Source: an endosymbiont of Lamellibrachia barhami (GTDB lineage Bacteria > Pseudomonadota > Gammaproteobacteria > Chromatiales > Chromatiaceae). Taken from it: a DNA stretch of 50,485 nt. The notes beneath the pieces were generated by a model, which had not been told where the DNA came from, searched no databases, and was given only the letters and a program-made list of their open reading frames with translations. The stretch is taken from the NCBI RefSeq assembly GCF_011947365.2, contig NZ_JAAVSH020000001.1:4011422-4061906 (forward strand), read 5' to 3'. The translations under genes and the position numbers were made by a program. Shown one piece after another: positions 26,669-34,676 of this stretch; the first letter of the stretch is position 1; each line of letters starts with the position of its first letter.

Positions 26669-27508
26669 TCATAGACCATGATTTCCATAGGTGGGCACAA
26701 GACGAACATTGTTGGCAACCATGCCGTCGCCCTTCTCACTCTTTTCGATATAGAATTCGAGTACGGTCTCCCGGTTTGACAGGAGTTCGTCGGTGACACC
26801 GTCGGCCAGCTCATTGGCATGGCAGAATACGCTCTCATAGGGGGATTCCGGATCACGTGGATCCGTAATCCACAAGTTCGGATCGATGCGCTTGATGAAG
26901 CGCAGAAAGCCATATCCTTTGTCGGGAAACCATTTCGAGCAGATGCCACGGACGCAGGAGCCAGGGGAGCCCCACTCGTTACGTGGTTCATAGGAGATCG
27001 GTAACAGGTCGGGAATCAGAAAACCGGAAAAAAAGTCATCGACCCGCCGTTGCAGTTCCTTGGAGACGTTGCGGAAACCGAGCAGTTCCACACGGCAGCC
27101 CCGGTCCTGCAGGGCAGTCACCACCTGTAGGAAGTCGCCGTCTCCGGTGACCAGCAGCACCAGATCGAGTTTTTCCGACTGCAGCATGGCATCGACCGCC
27201 AGATCGAGATCCGCATTGGCCTTGGTTGTGACATTGCCCTCTTCATCGGTGTAGCGGCGTACTATTTTAACGATGATCTTCCAGCCGTAATCCCGTACCA
27301 TCTGCTGATATGAACGTGCCCGTTTGGCGTATTCGTAATCATCCTTTGCCCGTTCCTGGTCAAAGGCAATATAGGTGTTCATGCGCAATAAATTACCGCC
27401 AAAACGTGCGGCAAAGCGGCGTAGAATATCGTATCGAAGTTGGTAACCGCCGTTGTAGCGGATGTTTTCGGCGTCCACGAAAACGCCTATCTTGAGGTTA
27501 TTATTCAA
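26669..27508 (-). CDS. NYN-domain (LabA/DUF88) protein fused to a cold-shock domain
   Basis: This 279-residue protein joins a PIN-like NYN domain to a cold-shock domain. The NYN part (residues 5-160) has the acidic residues of a metal-dependent RNase: D12 in VFVDAENI, D100/D102 in ANADLDLAVD, and D123/D125 in LVTGDGDFLQ. The C-terminal part (about 186-272) has an RNP1-like KGYGFLRF and an RNP2-like VFCHANEL followed by VLEFYIEKSEKGDGMVANNV, typical of cold-shock folds. A role in binding and cutting RNA is inferred. The start is a TTG preceded by AGAGAG. It is convergent with the NUDIX gene and divergent from the TSUP gene. Confidence 0.85.
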   Translation of the reverse strand: MNNNLKIGVFVDAENIRYNGGYQLRYDILRRFAARFGGNLLRMNTYIAFDQERAKDDYEYAKRARSYQQMVRDYGWKIIVKIVRRYTDEEGNVTTKANADLDLAVDAMLQSEKLDLVLLVTGDGDFLQVVTALQDRGCRVELLGFRNVSKELQRRVDDFFSGFLIPDLLPISYEPRNEWGSPGSCVRGICSKWFPDKGYGFLRFIKRIDPNLWITDPRDPESPYESVFCHANELADGVTDELLSNRETVLEFYIEKSEKGDGMVANNVRLVPTYGNHGL

Positions 27509-27751
27509 TGTAGCTCTCTAAACAAAAAAATGAATGATATAGATTCGGCAATATAAATACGTGACTCATTAATGGTGGATTAGGTTTCCATTTGCAGTCT
27601 TTATATTAAGATGAATAATGATTGTTAAACAGGCCTTGCTTTGAAGTGAGCCTATGGAATTGCAGGGTAACTGAAATTTGAAAAGGATTCGAATGACAAT
27701 ATCCGTTTTCAGATGTTATTAACCCTATTGTTAATAGGATAATCCAGGCCA

Positions 27752-28735
27752 TTGATCTCCAGACGAGCCCTTTTGTTTCATAGTGTGATGGCGATCGCCA
27801 TCTGGTCCGCATGGTATTTGATCGCTGGGGAAGATGTGATTATCGCCGCCATGAAGGATCATTGGCAAGTGACCCTGACAATGGCGTTCGGTTCTTTTAT
27901 CGCAGGGGCCACCAGCGAAGGTGGCGGTGCGATAGCTTTCCCTGTCTTTACCAAGGTGCTGCAGATCGACCCTGCAAGTGCAAAGATTTTTTCACTCGCT
28001 ATTCAAAGTGTGGGAATGAGTGCAGCATCCCTGATGATTATAGCGATGGGCGTGCGTGTAGAGTGGCGGGTAATTCGTTGGGCCGGAATTGCAGGTATTC
28101 CCGGGATGGTTATAGGTGCGACTGTGGTGGCGCCGTTGCTGACATCAGCCATGATCAAAATGAGCTTTACCTTCATGGTGACGAGTTTTGCGGTTACGCT
28201 GTTCATGCTGAACCGCCGCATGCGACTCTGCCACGACCGGCTGCCGGATGAGAGTGGCTACGAGTCTTGGATTATCGCTCTTGCAGGTTTCGTTGGCGGT
28301 GTGATGTCTGGTCTGGTGGGGAACGGTATCGACATCATTACCTTCTCTGTCATGGTGCTGTTATTCAGGGTGAGTGAAAAAATTTCAACACCCACCTCAG
28401 TGATTCTGATGGCATCGAATTCGATTGTCGGTTTTCTGCTACATATTTTCGTGATCGATGGTTTTACGCCAGAGATCAGGGAGTGGTGGCTTGCCGCCAT
28501 ACCTGTCGTAGTGGTTGGTGCGCCTTTGGGGGCGATGTTCTGTAGTCTGCTGGATCGTGAGGTTATCGCGAAAGGGCTGATTTTGCTGATCCTGATTGAA
28601 TTTATCAGCTCACTCTGGCTGATCCCCATGACACCGTCTGTTGTATCGGTCAGCCTGATCATGCTGGTGATATTTTCACTGCTCTACTATGGTATGTACA
28701 GTGTAAGACGTTACGAACCCATGGGATCAGATTGA
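27752..28735 (+). CDS. TSUP (TauE/SafE) family permease
   Basis: This 327-residue membrane protein has about eight to nine helices and belongs to the sulfite/organosulfonate exporter family. The repeated family motif is seen as SFIAGATSEGGGAIAFPV near residue 48 and VGGVMSGLVGNGIDIITF near residue 182. Export of sulfite or uptake of a small sulfur compound would suit a sulfur oxidiser, but family members also carry other anions. The frame starts at a TTG at 27752; an ATG at 27788 is an alternative that would shorten the first helix. The 243 bp upstream are AT rich and hold no identified signal. A halogenase-like gene follows after 69 bp. Confidence 0.85.
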   Translation: MISRRALLFHSVMAIAIWSAWYLIAGEDVIIAAMKDHWQVTLTMAFGSFIAGATSEGGGAIAFPVFTKVLQIDPASAKIFSLAIQSVGMSAASLMIIAMGVRVEWRVIRWAGIAGIPGMVIGATVVAPLLTSAMIKMSFTFMVTSFAVTLFMLNRRMRLCHDRLPDESGYESWIIALAGFVGGVMSGLVGNGIDIITFSVMVLLFRVSEKISTPTSVILMASNSIVGFLLHIFVIDGFTPEIREWWLAAIPVVVVGAPLGAMFCSLLDREVIAKGLILLILIEFISSLWLIPMTPSVVSVSLIMLVIFSLLYYGMYSVRRYEPMGSD

Positions 28736-28804
28736 CCTGAGTTTGATCGAGTCAAAGACTTATTAGTCAAAGGTATACTGCTAAAGAAAAACGGGGACGG
28801 GGAG

Positions 28805-30337
28805 ATGAATGAGAGGATCGATGATATCACCATCGTGGGTGGCGGTGCGGCAGGCTGGTTGATGGGTCTGTTCCTGACCACGATGCTGAACAAGGGGGAG
28901 TCCAAAGTCAAGGTGACCCTGATAGAGTCGCCAAATATTCCGACCATCGGCGTTGGCGAAGGGACGGTGACGGGTTTTCCCCGCTTGCTCCAGCAACTGG
29001 GCATCAAGGAGAGCGAATTCCTGCGTAAATCCGATGCCACCTTCAAATGCGCAGGAAAATTTGTAGGCTGGAATCTGGATGCCCAGGGCAAACCGACCAC
29101 CTTCTATAATCCCTTTAACGTGGGTGGATACGTCGGCGGTTTTGAAACAGGTTATTACTACCAAAAATATGGCAACGCACCAGGTGCGAGCAGTTTTGTC
29201 GATAGCATCATGCCGACTCAGATGGTGGTGGAAAACCAGCTTGGTCCAAAATTGATAGGCGCAAAGGATTACGAGAGTCCCGTACCCTATACCTACCATC
29301 TGCACGCCCACGACTTTTCCAGGCAGATCGCAAATATTGCGAAAAAGAGGGGGGTCGTACATATCCTGGACGAGATGGTGGACGCGGAACAGGATGAGAA
29401 CGGCTATATCACGGCGCTCAACCTGAAAGAGAAGGGACGTGTGCCGGTAAAACTGGTGATCGATTGTACCGGTTTCAGAGGGCGTATATTGCAGCAGGTG
29501 TTGAAAGAGCCCTATAACGAATTTGGTAACCACTTGCTGTGTGACCGTGCCATCCCCATCCCTCATCCCCATGAAGATCCTAAGAGACTGACTCCGTGCA
29601 CCACCGCAACGGCGATGAAGGCGGGTTGGACGTTCGATGTGCCACTCTATAGCAGAATGGGTACGGGTTACGTTTACTCAAGTCGTTTCATCTCCGATGA
29701 TGAAGCATTGGATGAACTGATCAGACACATCGGCGATGAATCCCTGCGGGAAAGAACGCCACCGGTGATCAAGATGCGGGTAGGCCGGGTACGCAACACC
29801 TGGGTAAAGAATGTTATCGCCACCGGCCTTTCAGCAGGCTTTGTGGAGCCACTGGAGGCTTCCGCGATCTATACCATCGAGATGACGGCGCGCATGCTGC
29901 TGACCTATTATCCTGAGCAGGGCATCGAGCAGAAGACAGTCGACCGCTTCAATGAAGTCATGAACCGGATGTATAATGAGATTCTCTCCTTCATCGTCAT
30001 GACCTACTACACTTCCAACCGTACCGAGCCCTTCTGGGTTGCCGCCCGTGAGGATATCGATCTGCCAGACAGACTGCGGGAAAATCTTGAGATGTGGCAA
30101 TCATTCATGCCGTCACCTCATGATGTCGAGGGCAAATTTCTCTTCAGCCACTGGAACTATATCTATGTCCTGCTCGGTAAAGGTTATTTCGAGGGACGCC
30201 ATTTTCCGGCTGAACGTTTCCTTGTCAAAAGTGACTGGACGCGTTTTTCCAATCATATAGCAGAGGTCAAACGACAGATGAAACAACAACTGCCTTCGCA
30301 TTATGATCTGCTTAAAGCGATTCGGAGTGGGAGGTAA
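28805..30337 (+). CDS. Flavin-dependent tryptophan-halogenase-family protein
   Basis: This 510-residue FAD protein belongs to the tryptophan halogenase family. The dinucleotide motif VGGGAAGW (residues 11-18), the GVGEGTV loop near residue 54 and TFKCAGKFVGWN near residue 80, which covers the catalytic-lysine region, are all present. The WxWxIP signature of classical halogenases is replaced by GWTFDVP near residue 275, so the chemistry or substrate may differ. GFVEPLEAS near residue 345 is typical of the family. No biosynthetic cluster or flavin reductase adjoins it. It is preceded by the TSUP permease and followed by zwf. A halogenase role is probable but not proven. Confidence 0.85.
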   Translation: MNERIDDITIVGGGAAGWLMGLFLTTMLNKGESKVKVTLIESPNIPTIGVGEGTVTGFPRLLQQLGIKESEFLRKSDATFKCAGKFVGWNLDAQGKPTTFYNPFNVGGYVGGFETGYYYQKYGNAPGASSFVDSIMPTQMVVENQLGPKLIGAKDYESPVPYTYHLHAHDFSRQIANIAKKRGVVHILDEMVDAEQDENGYITALNLKEKGRVPVKLVIDCTGFRGRILQQVLKEPYNEFGNHLLCDRAIPIPHPHEDPKRLTPCTTATAMKAGWTFDVPLYSRMGTGYVYSSRFISDDEALDELIRHIGDESLRERTPPVIKMRVGRVRNTWVKNVIATGLSAGFVEPLEASAIYTIEMTARMLLTYYPEQGIEQKTVDRFNEVMNRMYNEILSFIVMTYYTSNRTEPFWVAAREDIDLPDRLRENLEMWQSFMPSPHDVEGKFLFSHWNYIYVLLGKGYFEGRHFPAERFLVKSDWTRFSNHIAEVKRQMKQQLPSHYDLLKAIRSGR

Positions 30338-30399
30338 GGGTCCCTCAATACTTGAAACGGCCTGCTTTTTCAGAGTAATAAGATAGAGGAATTACATCG

Positions 30400-31929
30400 G
30401 TGTTACCCGTTGACTATGCAATACGGCCAGAGGCCGAGGAACCTTTTCTACAGGCGGACAGGTCGACTCCCTGTCTTCTGGTCATCTTCGGTGCGGCGGG
30501 AGACCTGACTCGCCGTAAATTGATACCCGCGCTCTACAATCTTCTTTGCGAACGCGTGATTGATGAGCGGTTTGCGGTCATCGGCTACAGCCGAACCGAG
30601 CAGGAGAGCGAAGCGTTTCGGGCGATGTTGGAGAGTGCGGTCAAGGAGTATTCCCGCACGCAGCCCGTCGATCCGCTGGTCTGGCAGAGCTTTGCGAAAC
30701 GCATAGAATATGTGCGCGGATCGTTTGAGGATCCTGAAGGTTACAATGCATTACGGGAACGAATCGATGTTCTGGAGCAGGGCATTGGTACAGGTGGCAA
30801 CCGGCTCTTCTATCTGGCTACTCCACCCGCGGCTGCACCGCAGATACTGCATCGTCTGCAGGAGACGGGGGTGCTTTACGATAGTAGTGATGAAACCCCT
30901 TGGTCACGGGTGATCATGGAGAAGCCCTACGGTCGGGATTTGACCTCGGCTCAGGAGCTCAACCGTATTGTAGGCGAAGTGCTGGATGAGAGTCAGGTCT
31001 ACCGTATCGATCATTATCTAGGTAAGGAGACAGTGCAGAATATCCTGGTGACCCGTTTTGGCAATACTATCTTTGAACCTCTCTGGAACCGAAAATATAT
31101 CGATCATATCCAGATTACTGCGGCGGAGTCGATCGGTGTCGAGGGAAGGGGACGCTTCTATGACCAGACCGGGGTGATTCGAGACATGGTGCAGAGCCAT
31201 CTTTTGCAGGTGCTGTCGCTCTGTGTCATGGAGACGCCGATCTCTTTTGCGGCGGACGATATCCGTGATAAACGGGTTGAAGTGCTGCGTTCCCTGCGCC
31301 CCATATCCGCTGATGGTATCGAAAAACATGTCGTGTTTGGTCAGTACCGGGGTTACCGTGATGAGGAGAATGTCGACAAGGACTCCCGTACCCCCACCTA
31401 TGTGGCGCTCAAGTGTTTTATCGACAACTGGCGCTGGCAGGGGGTGCCCTTCATGTTACGGGTCGGGAAGCATCTCAAAGCGCGGATGACTGAGATCTCT
31501 GTCGTTTTTCGTCCTGTGCCGCACTGTCTTTTCGGACGTGACGATGTCTGCCAGACCCTCGACTCCAATGTGTTGACGATCCGCATCCAGCCGGATGAGG
31601 GAATCGATCTCAAAATTATCAGTAAACAGCCGGGGGATTCACTGCAGGTGGGAACAGTGGAGATGGATTTCAGCTACTCAGATGCCTATAACCATCCGAT
31701 CAAAGATGCCTATGAGCGCCTCTTGCTTGATGCCATGCGCGGCGATGCCACCCTGTTTGCGCGTCGTGACGAAGTGGAGCATGCCTGGCGATTCGTAACG
31801 CCGATTCTGCAAGCCTGGGAACGGGCGACAGATCGCTATCCGGCCTTCTATGCTGAAGGCGGTGCGGGTCCTGTGGAGGCGGATAAACTTATGCACCGAT
31901 ACGAGCGAAAATGGCGGGAGATCGTTTAA
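30400..31929 (+). CDS. zwf: Glucose-6-phosphate 1-dehydrogenase
   Basis: This 509-residue enzyme oxidises glucose 6-phosphate to 6-phosphogluconolactone and makes NADPH in the oxidative pentose-phosphate or Entner-Doudoroff route. The nucleotide-binding GAAGDLTRRKLIPALY near residue 31, the catalytic RIDHYLGKE near residue 205 and the EKPYGRD segment near residue 175 are intact. It starts with GTG, preceded by a GAGGA ribosome site. pgl follows without a gap, so the two are one operon. Confidence 0.96.
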   Translation: MLPVDYAIRPEAEEPFLQADRSTPCLLVIFGAAGDLTRRKLIPALYNLLCERVIDERFAVIGYSRTEQESEAFRAMLESAVKEYSRTQPVDPLVWQSFAKRIEYVRGSFEDPEGYNALRERIDVLEQGIGTGGNRLFYLATPPAAAPQILHRLQETGVLYDSSDETPWSRVIMEKPYGRDLTSAQELNRIVGEVLDESQVYRIDHYLGKETVQNILVTRFGNTIFEPLWNRKYIDHIQITAAESIGVEGRGRFYDQTGVIRDMVQSHLLQVLSLCVMETPISFAADDIRDKRVEVLRSLRPISADGIEKHVVFGQYRGYRDEENVDKDSRTPTYVALKCFIDNWRWQGVPFMLRVGKHLKARMTEISVVFRPVPHCLFGRDDVCQTLDSNVLTIRIQPDEGIDLKIISKQPGDSLQVGTVEMDFSYSDAYNHPIKDAYERLLLDAMRGDATLFARRDEVEHAWRFVTPILQAWERATDRYPAFYAEGGAGPVEADKLMHRYERKWREIV

Positions 31930-32601
31930 GTGGCGGGAGAGATAATCATTGTCGACGGTGCGCGTTTTGTTCTCACTGCATCACAGTGGATTCTGGATAC
32001 CATAAAGACGGTGTTACAGCATAACGAACGTTGTCATCTGATGCTGGCGGGGGGTGGAACACCGATGCCGGTTTATCGGAAACTCTCTCAGCAGGAGATT
32101 CCCTGGGAGAGGATGGTGATCTTCTTCGGCGATGAACGCTGTGTGCCCCCAACCCATGAGGCCAGCAACTATCGTGCGGCGGTTGAGGCACTCTTTCCTA
32201 GTGGTCTGCCGGATGATCTGATACTACATCGCATGCATGGTGAGGATGATCCTGAAACCGCTGCTGAGGCATACGAGGCGATTCTGCCGGAACAGATCGA
32301 CATCCTGCTGTTGGGTTTGGGTGAGGATGGACATACGGCCTCCCTGTTCCCCGATTCGGATGCGCTGGAAGAGTGGCAGCGGCGGATCATTCCTGTGGTC
32401 GGCAGTAAACCGCCACCACAACGTTTGACCATTACCCCTGCTGTTGTCAGGTCGGCGAAACATACCCTGATGATGGTGGAGGGTGACGCTAAAGCTGATG
32501 CCGTGCGGCGGGCGCTTGAAGTTGGTGATGTACCGGCTACCCTGGCCAGCGAAGCTACCTGGTTGATTGACAGGGCAGCTGCATTGGCTCTGTCAGAATA
32601 A
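31930..32601 (+). CDS. pgl: 6-phosphogluconolactonase
   Basis: This 223-residue enzyme hydrolyses the lactone made by Zwf to 6-phosphogluconate. Family motifs are AGGGTPMPVYRKL near residue 39, GDERCVPPTHEASNY near residue 64 and LGLGEDGHTASLFP near residue 129, which holds the catalytic histidine. The GTG start follows the zwf stop directly. A REP-like element lies after its stop. No edd/eda or gnd gene follows in the window. Confidence 0.95.
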   Translation: MAGEIIIVDGARFVLTASQWILDTIKTVLQHNERCHLMLAGGGTPMPVYRKLSQQEIPWERMVIFFGDERCVPPTHEASNYRAAVEALFPSGLPDDLILHRMHGEDDPETAAEAYEAILPEQIDILLLGLGEDGHTASLFPDSDALEEWQRRIIPVVGSKPPPQRLTITPAVVRSAKHTLMMVEGDAKADAVRRALEVGDVPATLASEATWLIDRAAALALSE

Positions 32602-32655
32602 GGGGCCAACATTATGCCTTTATTCAATTGTGGATAAAATATACGGAAGAATGCG

Positions 32656-32742
32656 TAGGCCTGATCAAGCGTAGCGGATCGGGCAACATCGAGTGCCGAA
32701 GCAGGAGTAGTTGCCGGTTCCGCTGCGCTTGAACCGGCCTGC
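32656..32742. repeat. REP-like element, copy D (two inverted units)
   Basis: The first unit (32656-32685) pairs TGATC with GATCG, using one T-G wobble around the loop AAGCGTAGCG; the second (32712-32742) has the GGTTC/GAACC stem and the reverse loop CGCTGCGCTT. It lies between convergent pgl and the FimT-like gene. Confidence 0.85.
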
Positions 32743-32757
32743 TTTAACGGCGAAGTA

Positions 32758-33243
32758 TCAATAAAGGACAATGCTTCCATCGGCCTGGTATTGGATGTAA
32801 GCGAGGTTGCTCTGCAGGCCCAGATGATCTCCACTGTTACGGAACTTGCTCAACACAATGTCGCTGCTGCCGAGATCGCCTTGTGCGCCATCCACCTCGA
32901 TGAAGACGATACAGCCCTCTCCCCAGTACTCTGCATCGTTACAGGTTTCCCCGTCTCCTGATGCGCAGACAGTGACAGGAAGCCCACGGCGAATCGCTTC
33001 CTGATGTGCGAACTGAAGGTGGTCTGTTATGGAACCGGCCGCTTTGGCCGTGGCTTCATTTTCGTTCAGCTGACTAAAAGCCGGGACACCGGCAACGATC
33101 AAAAAAAGAAATACTGCCGCTGCCATCAGCAGCATTGTAGATCCTGTGCCATTACATCGATTGATTCTATCAATACCCATTACGTTACTGACTCCATAAC
33201 TGATCTTGTTTCTCATTATCGGAAAGTCGTGCGATTTCTTCAT
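32758..33243 (-). CDS. FimT/GspH-like pseudopilin with degenerate prepilin signal
   Basis: This 161-residue protein resembles minor pilins: a hydrophobic helix at about residues 37-57 ending in AGVPAF, the segment ITDHLQFAHQEAIRRGLPVTVCASGDGETC that matches the FimT/FimU N-terminal domain, and a beta-rich C-terminus. The usual G-FTLIEL prepilin peptidase site is replaced by GTGSTMLL, preceded by a long polar leader of about 34 residues. It may therefore not be processed or assembled normally, or another residue may be the cleavage site. No other type IV pilus or type II secretion gene is nearby. The frame is otherwise intact. Confidence 0.65.
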   Translation of the reverse strand: MKKSHDFPIMRNKISYGVSNVMGIDRINRCNGTGSTMLLMAAAVFLFLIVAGVPAFSQLNENEATAKAAGSITDHLQFAHQEAIRRGLPVTVCASGDGETCNDAEYWGEGCIVFIEVDGAQGDLGSSDIVLSKFRNSGDHLGLQSNLAYIQYQADGSIVLY

Positions 33244-33486
33244 GCGAAAATGGAATCTAGTTCACGGAATGACAGGGATTGACCCTGAAAACCGCAATCT
33301 GAGTAATAGAAATCCCAGCCTGGGGAATGGCTTTCCGATTCCACGCCAGTTACTGTTTTGTTGCTGACAGATAGTTATCTGCATCATTCTGAAAAGCGTG
33401 AGAGGGTGGGGGATTACCGCTGCACCGGTATGAATTGTGATATATGCTAAGATTTATTATCCCACCGCCAGTTATTCGCAATAAAT

Positions 33487-34644
33487 ATGGACATCAATAA
33501 GATGAAGAAAGAGATGCTGCGTTTGCCCACGATTTTCCTTACTACAGTTGTGTTGATCTCTCTGTCAGGCTGTGCGCAGAAGGAAGCCCCTCCGGCAGAG
33601 GTAACCGCACGGCCGGTCAAGTCAATGTTAGTGGCAGCACCGGCGCAGGGGGGAGTACGAAACTTTCCCGGGCGGATCGATGCGGAACACAAGGCGGAAC
33701 TTTCGTTTCGGGTGGCCGGAAAAGTGATCAAGATGGAGGTCGCAGAGGGTGAACGGGTCAAGAAGGGGCAACTGTTGGCGAAACTCGATGCCACGGACTA
33801 CCAAGTGGTCGTGAAGGACCGTCAGGCCACTTACGAGAATTCCAAAAAAGACTTTAACCGAGCCAAGGAGTTGGTGGATAAGGGGCATATCTCCCGGCGT
33901 GATTACGACAAACTCGAAGCCTCATTCAAAAGCGCCTCTGCCGCTCTGGAAAAGGCGCGCCTGGATCTTGGTTACACTCAGTTGAAGGCGCCTTTTGATG
34001 GCAGCGTCGCCAGGCGTTATATACAACAGTTCGAGGAGGTGCAGGCCAAGCAGACAGTCTTTTCCCTGATGGACAATACCCAGTTGGAGGTTAAGTTCGA
34101 CGTGCCGGAAAACCTGATCTTGCGACTTGCCCCTGCCAAAAAAGATGCGGAGAAGGCTGGAAAAGTGTCTGTCTGGGCCGCTTTCGATACGGTGCCGGAT
34201 AGACGCTTCGATCTGGTATTTAAAGAGATCGCTACCAAAGCAGATGCCAAAACCCAGACTTTTCAGGTGACCTATACCATGCCTGCTCCGGTCGGACTGG
34301 TCGTATTGCCGGGCATGACGGCCAACGTCACTGCAGATCTCACCAAGGCGCTGGAAGAGAGGGTGGTCCACTTCGTGCCCATCAATGCGGTATCCGCTAA
34401 TGGCAAGCTCGATTCCCGGGTCTGGGTTGTGGATGAGACATCGATGACGGTTACAGCGCGAAAGGTATCACTGGGACGCATGAGGGGCGCCGAGATCGAG
34501 GTGACGGATGGGATAGAGCCGGGATTACGGATCGTTACCGCAGGTTCAGCCTATCTTGCCGAAAATATGAAAGTGACGCTGATGAAACAGACCGAGCAGG
34601 CTGAGCCCAGGGCGGAGGATATTCCCGTCATGGACAAACAGTAG
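33487..34644 (+). CDS. RND efflux periplasmic adaptor lipoprotein
   Basis: This 385-residue membrane-fusion protein links an RND pump to an outer-membrane channel. The signal peptide ends in a lipobox, SLSGC, near residue 29, so the mature protein is lipid anchored. The barrel-sandwich half motifs are AELSFRVAGKVIKMEVAEGERVKKG-type sequence near residue 69 and LDLGYTQLKAPFDGSVARR near residue 158; the helical hairpin lies between them. An ATG 15 bases further in (33502) is an equally good start. It is followed after 32 bp by the pump gene, forming an operon. No outer-membrane TolC-type gene is adjacent. The substrate is unknown. Confidence 0.93.
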   Translation: MDINKMKKEMLRLPTIFLTTVVLISLSGCAQKEAPPAEVTARPVKSMLVAAPAQGGVRNFPGRIDAEHKAELSFRVAGKVIKMEVAEGERVKKGQLLAKLDATDYQVVVKDRQATYENSKKDFNRAKELVDKGHISRRDYDKLEASFKSASAALEKARLDLGYTQLKAPFDGSVARRYIQQFEEVQAKQTVFSLMDNTQLEVKFDVPENLILRLAPAKKDAEKAGKVSVWAAFDTVPDRRFDLVFKEIATKADAKTQTFQVTYTMPAPVGLVVLPGMTANVTADLTKALEERVVHFVPINAVSANGKLDSRVWVVDETSMTVTARKVSLGRMRGAEIEVTDGIEPGLRIVTAGSAYLAENMKVTLMKQTEQAEPRAEDIPVMDKQ

Positions 34645-34676
34645 CAGCGGCCCCACGGACTGACAGGAATCAGCTA

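Noticed and set aside
28743-28755. TTGAT-CGA-GTCAA before the halogenase gene, like an FNR box
   Set aside because: The half-sites are three bases apart instead of four and the second half is off consensus, so FNR/DNR binding is unlikely.
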